Below are positions 41,269 to 49,896 of a stretch of 64,000 nucleotides of DNA, in pieces. The DNA is from Streptomyces sp. Edi2 (GTDB lineage: Bacteria; Actinomycetota; Actinomycetes; Streptomycetales; Streptomycetaceae). Every line of letters begins with the position of its first letter. Positions within the stretch are counted from its first letter, which is position 1. The DNA is taken from contig NZ_JBEJGX010000003.1 in assembly GCF_040253635.1 (NCBI RefSeq), positions 620,001 through 684,000 of the forward strand, in the 5' to 3' direction. The notes under the pieces were generated by a model. That model made no database searches and had not been told where the DNA came from. It was given only the letters and a program-made list of their open reading frames with translations. Made by a program: the position numbers and the translations under genes.

Positions 41269-41988
41269 CTACTCCTTCTGCTCCGGGGGCGCCGGCGGAG
41301 GAGGAGACGAGGGAGGAGCCGAGGGGGGAGACTGCGGCGGACTCGGCGGCGGAGGCGGAGGAGTCGGCGGCGGAGGAGTCGGCGACGGAGGCGGAGGAGT
41401 CGGCGACGGTGGAGGAGTCGGCGGAGAAGCCGGCGGCGACGGGGGTGCTGCCGGAGGTGGTGCCGGAGACAGCGGACCCTCGGATCGTGCACCGGAGGCA
41501 TACGTACGCCACAAGGCGATCAGCAGACACACCGCGGAGGCCGCAAAGAGCGCCGCGGAGATCAGCAGCCAGCGGCCCCAGAACACCTCGGACGGCAGGG
41601 CGGTGTACAGCGAGAACCCCGGGACCCTGCGCAGGATGAGCGGGTACCACACCAACAGCAGCAGGAGGGCGACAAAGGCGGGCACCCGGAGGTAGTTGAT
41701 CCCGCCTGCCACCACGGGCGCCGGAGCGACCCCGGACGCCGGAGGTTCCGCGTCGCGCCGCCGACGGTGCGGGCGCCGGATGAGGCGTTGTGCCACACGG
41801 TCGGTGACGGTGTAGAGGGGCAGGAACACCAGGTCGTGCAGGAGGGCCGCGCCGACGAACCAGAGGAGGACACCGAGGGTGTCTCCGGTGAGCAGTCGCA
41901 CGCCCGCGTACCCGGCCAGGAAGAAGGAGCACAGGACGAGGAGGAAGTGGAGCGGAGACGCCCCGTAGCGGGGGCGGAAGCCCTTCAC
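41269..41988 (-). CDS. Membrane protein with proline-rich C-terminal tail
   Basis: The 239-residue protein starts at GTG 41988, which overlaps the stop of the Mo-oxidoreductase gene by 4 bp (GTGA), so the two are translated together. It has about four membrane helices (HFLLVLCSFFLAGYAGV, LLWFVGAALLHDLVFLPLY, FVALLLLLVWYPLIL, WLLISAALFAASAVCLLIAL). A tail of about 70 residues is almost only Pro/Ser/Thr (SPTPPPPTPPP), encoded by a degenerate GGAGGCGGA-type repeat. The coupling suggests it is a partner or assembly factor of the oxidoreductase. I recognise no family. Confidence 0.8.
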   Translation of the reverse strand: MKGFRPRYGASPLHFLLVLCSFFLAGYAGVRLLTGDTLGVLLWFVGAALLHDLVFLPLYTVTDRVAQRLIRRPHRRRRDAEPPASGVAPAPVVAGGINYLRVPAFVALLLLLVWYPLILRRVPGFSLYTALPSEVFWGRWLLISAALFAASAVCLLIALWRTYASGARSEGPLSPAPPPAAPPSPPASPPTPPPSPTPPPPSPTPPPPTPPPPPPSPPQSPPSAPPSSPPPPAPPEQKE

Positions 41989-43322
41989 CGTGCGTCCCCG
42001 AAGGTCAGACGGGTGACCCATTTCGTGTTGTGCACACCAGGGTTGGCGGGGACGATGATGCGCGCCGGGTATCCGTGGTCCGGGGAGAGGTCGGCGCCGT
42101 TGACCCGGAGGGCCAGCAGCGACCTGGCATCGCGTACCTGGTTGTCGCGCAGATGCGTCGAGCGGAAGGCTCCGGCACGCTGCACGGACTCGACGAAAAC
42201 GCCCGGTGGGCCGTGGCGCAGTCCGACGAGGGCGGCGAGGTCCGTCAGCCGGACACCGCTCCAGTGCTGGTCGTCGGTGGACCAGCCCTCGACGCAGGCG
42301 ATGGGCAGGGCGGCCGTGTGCTGGGGCAGGGCGAGGAGTTGTGCGCGGGTGCAGCTCTGCTCCCGGCCATTGCCCCGTACGACCAGCCGCCATTCGGGGC
42401 CGATGTCGCGGGCCCGGATCCCGACGCTCGCCGCGGTCTTGTTGATCTGGAAGCCGTTGGGCCCCCGCCCCGGCTCCTGCCCGCGCGGAGCCAGCAGCGC
42501 GGTGCCGCGGAGGATGCCACCGATGCTCTGCCCGGCCGTGACGAGGAGCAGGCCCAGGGACCCCGCACCCACCAGGCCGAGAGCACCGCGCCGCGACATG
42601 GTGGGAGCCGCGGGGTGCGGGGTCACCAGGCCGGTGTCGTCGGCCGGTTCACTCTCCGTCCGGGCGGCCGGGGTCCGCAGCTCGGTGCGCAGGCGGCGGC
42701 TGCGCAGCGCACTGGCCATTACGGGGACACGGAAGGCGATATGGACGAGGAAGGCGCCGATGAACACCCAGGCGCCGTAGAAGTGCAGGGTGTAGAAGGA
42801 GCCCGGGAAGATGTAGTGCAGCTGGATGTTCAGCACGCCGGTGACGAACTCGAACAGTGCCCCGCCCACGAGAAGCAGCAGCGAAAGCCGTTCCAGCGCA
42901 TGGCTCGGTGAGCGCAGCGGCGGCCAGGAGAACAGCTTCGGGATGACCGACCACAGCTTCGCCAGCAGCACGGGGATCAGCACCACACCGAGCGTGACAT
43001 GGATGCCCTGGGTGAGGCGGTAGAGCCAATACGGGCTGGTCGGCCAGGAGAAGAGGTAGAAGCCCAGCCAGCCCTTGCCCGGAGTCTGGTCGTTGCCCGG
43101 AGCCAGCTCGGGGTTGTAGGCGGCGTAGGACAGCAGTCCGGTGACGAAGAGCACGGGGATGCCGACGAGCAGGACCAGCCCGAACACCGAGGTCAGCCAC
43201 GGCCCCCGCAGGGGGCTGCGCCAGAACGCGGGACGTGCCGGACCCGGTGGCGGACCGCTTGGCAGGTGGAGGAGGCCGGAGGCGCGGCGGTGCGGTCCGT
43301 CGTCGTGGTCGCTCGGCTCCAT
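41985..43322 (-). CDS. Sulfite-oxidase-type molybdopterin protein fused to a membrane b-type domain
   Basis: 445 residues. The N-terminal half (about 35-215) holds four to five helices like membrane cytochrome b561/DUF4405 proteins, with conserved histidines (LTQGIHVTLGVVLIP, LHFYGAWVFIGAFLVHIAF). The C-terminal half (about 265-445) is an Oxidored_molyb domain with the Mo-ligand cysteine in LPIACVEGWSTDDQHWSGV and the C-terminal HGYPARIIVPANPGVHNTKWV. Electrons from a periplasm-side substrate would pass to the membrane haem. ATG 43322 follows GGAGGG at 6 nt. The linker MSRRGALGLVGAGSLGL is a further transmembrane stretch. Confidence 0.9.
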   Translation of the reverse strand: MEPSDHDDGPHRRASGLLHLPSGPPPGPARPAFWRSPLRGPWLTSVFGLVLLVGIPVLFVTGLLSYAAYNPELAPGNDQTPGKGWLGFYLFSWPTSPYWLYRLTQGIHVTLGVVLIPVLLAKLWSVIPKLFSWPPLRSPSHALERLSLLLLVGGALFEFVTGVLNIQLHYIFPGSFYTLHFYGAWVFIGAFLVHIAFRVPVMASALRSRRLRTELRTPAARTESEPADDTGLVTPHPAAPTMSRRGALGLVGAGSLGLLLVTAGQSIGGILRGTALLAPRGQEPGRGPNGFQINKTAASVGIRARDIGPEWRLVVRGNGREQSCTRAQLLALPQHTAALPIACVEGWSTDDQHWSGVRLTDLAALVGLRHGPPGVFVESVQRAGAFRSTHLRDNQVRDARSLLALRVNGADLSPDHGYPARIIVPANPGVHNTKWVTRLTFGDAR

Positions 43323-43528
43323 GGCATCCCTCCGCCGTTTCCTGGCCGGCTCGGCCGGCCGCCCAGGGAAAAGATATGCAGCGAGGGGCACATATCGTGC
43401 TAACCAGGCCCATTCGGCGGATTGTGGGGCGCGGACGGCCGGGAGGACACCTCCGGGCGAGTGGAACCGCCCGCCAGGGCCGCCTGCCGAGGGGCGGCTG
43501 CCGAGAGGTGACTTCCCGGCCACACGCT

Positions 43529-44152
43529 CTACTCCGAAGCCCCCTGCACCTCCCCGGAGGTGTCGTCCCGCAGGTAGGCGAGCCGGTCGACCACCTCGAC
43601 CACCCCGTCGACGCTTTCGCACAACCGCACGGCAATAGGGACCAGGCTCTTGTGATCCACCGTGCCGGTGAGCGTCACGGTGCCCTCCGCGACGTCGACC
43701 GTGACCGCGGACGGGGACACCCCGAGCGTCCGCGTCAGCACCTCCTCCAGTACCTCCTCCTGGATGGCGCGGTCCCGGCGCAGAAACAGCCGCACCAGGT
43801 CACTGCGGCTGATCACCCCGATGAGCCGCCCGGTGTCGTCGACCACGGGCAGCCGCTTGACCTTCTTCTTCTCCATCGTCCTGGCCGCTTCGACGACACT
43901 CCACTCGGGCCGGGCCACCACGGCAGGGCTCGTCATGATCGCTTCGGCGGTGGTCGACCCGAGCTTGGCGAGCTGCCTGCGCAGCAGATCGGCCTCGGAC
44001 ACCACGCCCACCGGCCGCTCGTCCTCGTCGAGGACCGGGACGGCGGTGATGTCGTACTCGTCGAGCAGGTGGGCGATCTCCTTGAACGGAGTGCCCCGTT
44101 GGACGACGACGGCGTGGGGTGTCATCAGGTCGGCAACGCTGCGGTGCCTCAT
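43529..44152 (-). CDS. CBS-pair protein with BON domain
   Basis: 207 residues: two CBS domains (about 5-130; MTPHAVVVQRGTPFKEIAHL, YDITAVPVLDEDERPVGVVS, then a second copy around VKRLPVVDDTGRLIGVIS) and a C-terminal BON domain (VTVDVAEGTVTLTGTVDHKS). CBS pairs bind adenosyl nucleotides and BON domains bind membranes or polymers. This combination is frequent in Streptomyces stress regions. ATG 44152 (MRHRSVADLM) is the natural family start; an upstream TTG at 44227 lengthens it without homologous sequence. Confidence 0.88.
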   Translation of the reverse strand: MRHRSVADLMTPHAVVVQRGTPFKEIAHLLDEYDITAVPVLDEDERPVGVVSEADLLRRQLAKLGSTTAEAIMTSPAVVARPEWSVVEAARTMEKKKVKRLPVVDDTGRLIGVISRSDLVRLFLRRDRAIQEEVLEEVLTRTLGVSPSAVTVDVAEGTVTLTGTVDHKSLVPIAVRLCESVDGVVEVVDRLAYLRDDTSGEVQGASE

Positions 44153-44308
44153 GTTCGGCCAGTCCCTCCGGGTGGTGCACGGGCCGGATCTCACCGGCCT
44201 CACGGGCGGGGAATCCGGTACGGACAAGACTGCCTCGCCCCGGTGCGGTGTGCGGGGCCCGACGGGTCCGGCGCGTCCTCGGCCACGCGCGCTCGCAGGG
44301 GCGGCCCA

Positions 44309-45268
44309 CTATTCGTGCGGAACCACCGCGATCGGGCAGGTCACATGGTGCATGGCGGCATGCGCCACCGGACCGACGCGTGGCGCGAGCGGGGGACGGT
44401 GCAGTTTGCGGCCGACCACCAGCAGTGCGGCCCCGAAGACCGACTGGACCAGGGCCCGGGTCGGGCTCTCCGCCAGAACGGTCCGCTGTACCGGCACCTC
44501 GGGGAATCGCTCACACCACGGACGCAGAGCGTCCTGCAGCTCGACATCCGCTTCTTTGGTGAGTTCCGTCGCGGCATCGGGGTCCAGGCCCCACGGGGTG
44601 TAAGCCTCCATGGGGAGCGGACGCCCGTGCACGGCCTGCAGCGAAAGCCCCCGGCTCGCCGCGGCGTCGAAGGCAAAGTCGAGCATCCGTTCGCACGGGC
44701 CGTTGAGGCTGAGGCCGGTGACGACCCGTGCCTCGGGGGCGGGCGGCGGGCCATCCGGCCGTTCGTGACGCGAGGGTCCGTGACGCGGCGGTTCGTGACG
44801 CGGGGGTTCGTGACGCGGGGGTTCGTGACGCGGTGCTTTCGCGCGCCCGCCCTCCTCCCGGACGAGAACGACCGGCCCCTTGGCCCGGCCCACCACGTTC
44901 AGGCTCACATCGCCGAGTACATAGCTCTCCCACGGCCCGAGCGCCCGCGAGCCGAGCACGATCATCCGCGACTCGCCGGCCGCTCCCAGCAGCGCCGGTT
45001 CGGCCTCCGCCCCCACCAGGTCCTCGATGATCCGCAGATCCGGATGACGCTCGCACACCTCGTCCCGGGCCCGGCGCACGATCTCCCGGGCGCCGGCGTT
45101 CCGGTCCCGGTCCGCGGGCGGGTGCGGCGTCTCGGCGGCCAGCAGTATGCACGCATGAAGAAGCCGAAGCGCCGACTGCCGCCGGTCCGCTTCGTCGGCG
45201 GCCCAGTGCGCGGCCGCCAGGCTCTCCGGCGAGCCGTCGAGTCCCACGGTGATGACTTCCGGCTCCAT
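44309..45268 (-). CDS. Tandem universal stress protein (two UspA domains)
   Basis: 319 residues with two Usp domains: 1-145 (VITVGLDGSPESLAAAHWA ... RMIVLGSRALGPWESYVLGD) and about 180-319 (VVTGLSLNGPCERMLDFAF ... LVVGRKLHRPPLAPRVGPVA). The nucleotide-loop motif GxxG is recognisable in the first domain but eroded in the second. The linker is a repeat of RHEPP pentads. ATG 45268 follows GGAGG at 6 nt. It sits 156 bp upstream of the CBS-BON gene on the same strand, likely in one stress group. Confidence 0.9.
   Translation of the reverse strand: MEPEVITVGLDGSPESLAAAHWAADEADRRQSALRLLHACILLAAETPHPPADRDRNAGAREIVRRARDEVCERHPDLRIIEDLVGAEAEPALLGAAGESRMIVLGSRALGPWESYVLGDVSLNVVGRAKGPVVLVREEGGRAKAPRHEPPRHEPPRHEPPRHGPSRHERPDGPPPAPEARVVTGLSLNGPCERMLDFAFDAAASRGLSLQAVHGRPLPMEAYTPWGLDPDAATELTKEADVELQDALRPWCERFPEVPVQRTVLAESPTRALVQSVFGAALLVVGRKLHRPPLAPRVGPVAHAAMHHVTCPIAVVPHE
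44760..44834. repeat. 15-bp tandem repeat x5 in the linker of the stress protein
   Basis: The unit ggttcgtgacgcggg and close variants begin at 44760, 44775, 44790, 44805 and 44820. They encode RHEPP, RHGPS and RHERP pentads between the two Usp domains. Confidence 0.92.
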
Positions 45269-45428
45269 GGCCGCCTCCGACCGGGTACGACGTCTCCGCC
45301 CTACTCCCCCATCGTGGCCCCGATCGCCGGAGCCTGCCAGGCCGTACGGGTCCCGCGGCCGCGGCGCGGTGAGACCAGGGCTCGCCTGCCGCTGCGGACC
45401 GTCCGAGGGCCGTGGGCGCCGGCTGCCG

Positions 45429-45905
45429 TCAGGAGCCGTTGGACGGGCTGAGGCCGGCGGACGGACCCGGGCCGTGGGACGGGCCCGGGGCGGAGGTCGG
45501 GCCCGGGGCGGCCGGGTGCTTGCGGAGTTCTTCGTTGAGCCTCCGGGCTTCGTCGAGTTGGTCTTCGAGGGTGACGATGCGGCAGGCGGCGTCGATCGGA
45601 GTCCCCTGGTCGACGAGCTCGCGGGCGCGCGCGGCAATGCGCAACTGGTGGCGGGAGTAACGGCGGTGGCCGCCCTCGGAGCGGAGCGGAACGATGAGCC
45701 GCGCCTCGCCCACCGCCCGCAGGAAGGCGGGCGCCGTGCCGATCATCTCCGCGGCACGCCCCATGGTGTACGCGGGGAAGTCATCGTCATCGAATGTGTC
45801 GGTGACATGCGGGCGGGCTCTGGTGTCACTTGCACCTCTCTGCTGAACGCGTCGAAGGGCCCTGGCGCGTACGGCACCGGGCCCCGAGGTCGTCGTCAAC
45901 ACCAT
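45429..45905 (-). CDS. MerR-family transcriptional regulator
   Basis: The DNA-binding domain (about residues 45-115) has the MerR winged helix: YTMGRAAEMIGTAPAFLRAV, EARLIVPLRSEGGHRRYSR, then a helical stretch LRIAARARELVDQGTPIDAA and a short coiled coil. The C-terminus is Pro/Gly/Ser-rich with no effector domain. The start is uncertain: ATG 45905 has no good ribosome site, and the next in-frame ATG (45764) begins at MGRAAEM. Other actinobacterial members start about 15 residues before that methionine, with no matching start codon here. Confidence 0.8.
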   Translation of the reverse strand: MVLTTTSGPGAVRARALRRVQQRGASDTRARPHVTDTFDDDDFPAYTMGRAAEMIGTAPAFLRAVGEARLIVPLRSEGGHRRYSRHQLRIAARARELVDQGTPIDAACRIVTLEDQLDEARRLNEELRKHPAAPGPTSAPGPSHGPGPSAGLSPSNGS

Positions 45906-46593
45906 CTACCGGCACCGCACACCGGCCGGACCGCCCGGCAGGGACCGTTTCCGCTCCGGAGTCCGGATACCCCCGCAGGGCATACCGCGCCGGCAGGCAA
46001 TTTCGTTGACTACGCGAGAAATATTCGCCACTGCGATTTCGAATATCTATCGCAAATGGCATAGATTTCCGGCGTAGCCACGACCGTCCGCAGTGGTCCG
46101 GAGCGGCGAGGCCGAGGAGTAGGGAGGCAGGGAGGAGATCCGGACGGGCCGCTCCCCGTGCAACGACCCGGCGAAGCGCCGGGCGGACGCCGTCACGGTC
46201 GGCGCGGGGCCGGTCGTGGGCGCACAGCGGACGGACCGGCTGCGCGCGGGAGCCGCGCCGGGCAGGAGCGTGGGCGGGCCGCGCTTCCCGCCCGGAGGAC
46301 CGGCGCGCCGATGGTGAATATCTGGTGCCGCAACGACAGAAATACCTGCCGGGCCGGTGGGGATTTTTCCGGCCGGAAAGGGACGGGAGCAACAGCCGCG
46401 CAGGTCCGCTGGTGCCGTGCTAGTGTCGATCTCAGTTGCAGTTGTGGTTCCCAAAGACTTCACGCTACCTCGCCCGCTTCCCAGGCCGGCGGGGAATGCT
46501 TTTGTATTTCCGGTTTTCCGGAGGGGCAATCATCGCGGCGACGCGGGGTTCGCACAGTGCGGACCCCGGGCACTGCCCCGAAGGAGATATGAC
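45906..46593. other. Intergenic region before cspA
   Basis: About 690 bp without a supported gene. It contains an A/T-richer part (46010-46075) and the leader of the cold-shock gene. No RNA gene was recognised. Confidence 0.4.
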
Positions 46594-46797
46594 ATGGCTA
46601 CTGGCACCGTGAAGTGGTTCAACTCGGAAAAGGGTTTCGGCTTCATCGAGCAGGACGGCGGCGGCGCTGACGTCTTCGCCCACTACTCGAACATCGCCAC
46701 CCAGGGCTTCCGTGAGCTGCAGGAGGGCCAGAAGGTGACCTTCGACGTCACGCAGGGCCAGAAGGGCCCGCAGGCCGAGAACATCCTCCCCGCCTGA
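46594..46797 (+). CDS. cspA: Cold-shock protein (CspA family)
   Basis: The 67-residue single cold-shock domain starts [20 protein letters not shown] and has RNP1 (KGFGFI) and RNP2 (VFAHYS); it binds single-stranded RNA/DNA and acts as an RNA chaperone. AAGGAG lies 8 nt before ATG 46594. A perfect hairpin ends the transcript, and the DEAD-box helicase gene follows, a functionally matching neighbour. Confidence 0.97.
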   Translation: MATGTVKWFNSEKGFGFIEQDGGGADVFAHYSNIATQGFRELQEGQKVTFDVTQGQKGPQAENILPA

Positions 46798-46816
46798 CAC
46801 TGACGCGTCACACCGC

Positions 46817-46851
46817 AGCTGGGGCCCGCACCTTGGGTGCGGGCCCCAGCT
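46817..46851. terminator. Terminator after cspA, 16-bp perfect stem
   Basis: AGCTGGGGCCCGCACC pairs exactly with its complement across the loop TTG, starting 20 nt after the cspA stop. It should separate cspA from the helicase transcript. Confidence 0.92.
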
Positions 46852-47141
46852 CGTTGCCCTTTGCGGAATGCGCTGTGCGTGCCGTCGCGGCCGCACGAGC
46901 GACAAGGGGCAGCCTGTTCGGCGCCGGAACCGCAGCCTGCTGCGGCAGTACGGCAGCCCGTCCAGTTCCGTGCTCCGGCACCGTGTCCGCCTCCTTTTGC
47001 GGCGGCACTTTTTCACGCGCCGGCGGTCGATTCCGCCCCGCCTCGTTCCATCTGTTTTCTACGGTCCGTGCTGCGATTCTTTTGTGTGTGGCTGACAGCT
47101 GCCGGGAATTCTTCGACGTACCGCATCGAGGAAGGTTCTTC

Positions 47142-48650
47142 ATGAACCGCACAGCTCGCCCGAACGACCGCTCCACCCGGAACCGTTCCAACGGCTCCGC
47201 CGGCTCCGGCCGCGGCGGCTACCGCCCGCAGGCGTCGAACCGGTCCGGCGCCAAGCGCCGCCGCCCCGCCGCACGGCCGGAAGAGTTCGCGCTGCCCGTC
47301 ACGCACACCCCCGCACTTCCCCCGGCCGAGAACTTCGCCGCACTGGACATGCCGCCCGCGCTGCTGGCATCTCTGACCGCCGAAGGGGTGACCGCCCCGT
47401 TCCCGATCCAGGCCGCCACGCTGCCGAACTCGCTGGCCGGGCGCGACGTCCTGGGCCGTGGGCGCACCGGTTCGGGCAAGACGCTCGCCTTCGGGCTGGC
47501 CCTGCTGGCCCGTACCGCCGGCCAGCGCGCCGAGCCCGGACGGCCGCTCGCCCTGGTGCTGGTCCCCACCCGCGAACTGGCCCAGCAGGTCACCGACGCA
47601 CTCACCCCCTACGCCCGGTCGCTGTCCCTGCGGATGACCACCGTCGTCGGCGGGATGTCGATCGGCCGCCAGTCCAGCGCACTGCGCGCCGGGGCCGAAG
47701 TGGTCGTCGCGACGCCCGGACGGCTCAAGGACCTCATCGGCCGTGGTGACTGCCGCCTGAACCAGGTCGCCATCACCGTGCTGGACGAGGCCGACCAGAT
47801 GGCCGACATGGGCTTTATGCCCCAGGTCACCGCGCTGCTCGACCAGGTCCGTCCCGAGGGGCAGCGGATGCTCTTCTCGGCCACCCTGGACCGCAATGTC
47901 GACCTGCTGGTCCGGCGCTATCTGACCGACCCCGTGGTCCACTCCGTCGACCCCTCGGCAGGCGCCGTCACCACGATGGAGCACCACCTGCTGCATGTCC
48001 GCGACGCCGACAAGCACGCCACCACGACGGAGATCGCCGCCCGTGAAGGCCGGTCGATCATGTTCCTGGACACCAAGCGCGCCGTCGACAAGCTCACCAA
48101 GCACCTGCTGAACAGCGGCGTGCGCGCCGCGGCATTGCACGGCGGCAAGTCCCAGCCCCAGCGCACCCGCACCCTGGCCCAGTTCAAGACCGGCCATGTC
48201 ACCGTCCTGGTGGCCACCAACGTCGCGGCCCGCGGCATCCACGTCGACAACCTCGACCTCGTCGTCAACGTCGACCCGCCCACGGACCACAAGGACTACC
48301 TGCACCGCGGCGGCCGTACCGCCCGGGCCGGCGAGTCCGGCAGCGTCGTCACCCTCGTCCTGCCCAACCAGCGCCGCGAAATGGACCGCCTGATGGTCGA
48401 CGCGGGTATCACCCCGCAGTCCACCCAGGTCCGCTCCGGGGAGGCCGAGCTGAGCCGCATCACCGGCGCCCAGGCACCCTCCGGGGTCCCCGTCACCATC
48501 GCTGCACCGGTCGTCGAGCGCCCCAAGCGCAGCGGCTCCTCCACCCGCGGCCGCCGCAGCCGCTCCGCCCAGGCCCGTCGCTCCACCGGATCGCCTCGCA
48601 CCGCGACCGGTGCGTCCCCGCGGCAGCGGTCCGGCGGCAAGGCCTCGTGA
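47142..48650 (+). CDS. DEAD-box ATP-dependent RNA helicase
   Basis: 502 residues: Q-motif region (PFPIQAATLPNSLAG), Walker A GRTGSGKT, PTRELAQQ, TPGRLKDL, DEAD in VLDEADQMADMGF, SAT in LFSATL, and motif VI HRGGRTARAG. Both ends are basic and low-complexity (RNRSNGSAGSGRGGYRP; RRSRSAQARRSTGS), typical of RNA-binding extensions. It likely unwinds structured RNA, for example in the cold together with CspA. ATG 47142 follows GAGGAAGG. The frame extends upstream through the cspA terminator, which argues against an earlier start. Confidence 0.96.
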   Translation: MNRTARPNDRSTRNRSNGSAGSGRGGYRPQASNRSGAKRRRPAARPEEFALPVTHTPALPPAENFAALDMPPALLASLTAEGVTAPFPIQAATLPNSLAGRDVLGRGRTGSGKTLAFGLALLARTAGQRAEPGRPLALVLVPTRELAQQVTDALTPYARSLSLRMTTVVGGMSIGRQSSALRAGAEVVVATPGRLKDLIGRGDCRLNQVAITVLDEADQMADMGFMPQVTALLDQVRPEGQRMLFSATLDRNVDLLVRRYLTDPVVHSVDPSAGAVTTMEHHLLHVRDADKHATTTEIAAREGRSIMFLDTKRAVDKLTKHLLNSGVRAAALHGGKSQPQRTRTLAQFKTGHVTVLVATNVAARGIHVDNLDLVVNVDPPTDHKDYLHRGGRTARAGESGSVVTLVLPNQRREMDRLMVDAGITPQSTQVRSGEAELSRITGAQAPSGVPVTIAAPVVERPKRSGSSTRGRRSRSAQARRSTGSPRTATGASPRQRSGGKAS

Positions 48651-48704
48651 CCACCCAGCTCCACCCGCCCGTTTCCGGCTTCTCCTCGACCCTGTAGAGG
48701 CACT

Positions 48705-49019
48705 ATGCGCGTCGTCATCGCCCGCTTCCCCTTCGACTTGATCAAGACTGAGGTGCAGGATGCGATGAAGGGCATCAAGCCCGAGCCCGTCACGGGTGAG
48801 TCCGTGCTGATCGGCAACCGGCACTACCCCGTCAAGCAGGTCGGGGAGGTCATCACCCGGCAGGACCGTCGTGACTTCAGCGCCGGCGAGGTGACCCGGG
48901 CGCTGACCCGCCTCGGGTTCACCTGCCGCTCCGCGGCCCCGGCGGCCCGCACCCCGCTCGAGGAGGCGTCGGACCTGCTCCAGGCACCGGCGTCCCCTGA
49001 CCTGCATCCGGAAAGCTGA
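48705..49019 (+). CDS. Conserved hypothetical protein downstream of the helicase
   Basis: 104 residues starting MRVVIARFPFDLIKTEVQDA, with a basic core (GNRHYPVKQVGEVITRQDRRDF) and a helical middle (SAGEVTRALTRLGFTCR). No signal or membrane segment. The gap to the helicase stop is 54 bp on the same strand, so it is likely co-transcribed. I do not recognise the domain; a nucleic-acid-binding role would fit but is unproven. Confidence 0.75.
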   Translation: MRVVIARFPFDLIKTEVQDAMKGIKPEPVTGESVLIGNRHYPVKQVGEVITRQDRRDFSAGEVTRALTRLGFTCRSAAPAARTPLEEASDLLQAPASPDLHPES

Positions 49020-49034
49020 CGCCCTGACGGTCGC

Positions 49035-49152
49035 CGCGGCATGGCGTCATGGCGTCGCGGTGGCATGACGTCATGACGTCGCAGGGGCATGGCGTCACCG
49101 TCATGCCTCATGGCGTCATGGCGTAAGGCGTCATGACGCATGGCGTATGGCG
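49035..49152. repeat. Degenerate ATGGCGTC/ATGACGTC repeat region
   Basis: About a dozen 8-10-bp units built on CATGGCGT and the palindrome CATGACGTCATG lie between two convergent genes. They can form several alternative hairpins. Confidence 0.8.
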
Positions 49153-49164
49153 ATTCGTCAGCGA

Positions 49165-49542
49165 TCAGCGGTCGGAGTAGCGGAAGTCGCCGACCGTCCA
49201 GGCGCCCACGTCCTTGATCGCGACGCGGTACATCCCGCCGGTCTCGGGCAGGCCGAAGCTTCCCTGCAGGATCCTCGCCACATGGAAGTGCAGATGCGTG
49301 GGCGGACCGCTCCGGTTGGCCGGGCGGGAGTGCGTACCGGCTGAGGAGAAGAGCGAGGAGAACGGCCCCAGCTGTTCCGATTCCTCGAGGACCTCGGCCA
49401 CACGCTGCCGCCACACGGTCTCGGGGGCCAACCGCCCGGTGAGGACGGCGCCTTGGACCGCAACGGTGAGAGACATCTGATTGCTCTGCTCCGACTCCAC
49501 CATGGCGGCGATGTCGACGAGCAGTTCGTCGGGCTTCGACAT
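49165..49542 (-). CDS. GvpU-like gas vesicle accessory protein
   Basis: The 125-residue protein resembles GvpU of bacilli in layout: an N-terminal helix, a strand pattern with a TVAVQGAVLTGRL element, a helical middle (VWRQRVAEVLEESEQLG), then FHVARILQG and a C-terminal VAIKDVGAWTVGDF. GvpU has been linked to vesicle clustering. ATG 49542 lacks a strong ribosome site, but the following residues match the pattern. It lies about 14 kb from the main gvp cluster with no other gvp gene near it. Confidence 0.6.
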   Translation of the reverse strand: MSKPDELLVDIAAMVESEQSNQMSLTVAVQGAVLTGRLAPETVWRQRVAEVLEESEQLGPFSSLFSSAGTHSRPANRSGPPTHLHFHVARILQGSFGLPETGGMYRVAIKDVGAWTVGDFRYSDR

Positions 49543-49896
49543 GGCAGCAGACTTTACTGCCGTGACCGGCCCTTGGCAGCACACGCGGCGGCAGGGAGTG
49601 GGCCCGCGCTGCCCTCCTGACACTCGTACGGCTCTCCGAAGGCGGCCGTACGGCTCCCGTGCGGCGCTCGTACGGGCTCTCGTACGACTCCAGGGCCGAT
49701 TCCCCGGGTGATTCCCGGGCCGACTCCCGGGCCGCCGCCGTACGGGCCCCGTGCCGCCGCCCGGACCTGCCGGCTGCAGCCGTCGGCCCCTGTGGCCGCG
49801 AGAGCCGCCCTCCTTTCCCCGGAGTGCCGGAGCCTTCACGGGGTAACGGTTCGAAGGGGCGGGCGAGGTGCCCGTCGACAGGAAGGGAAGCGGCGG

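Noticed and set aside
47013..49007. Minus-strand frame of 664 codons opposite the helicase
   Set aside because: Antisense shadow; no motif.
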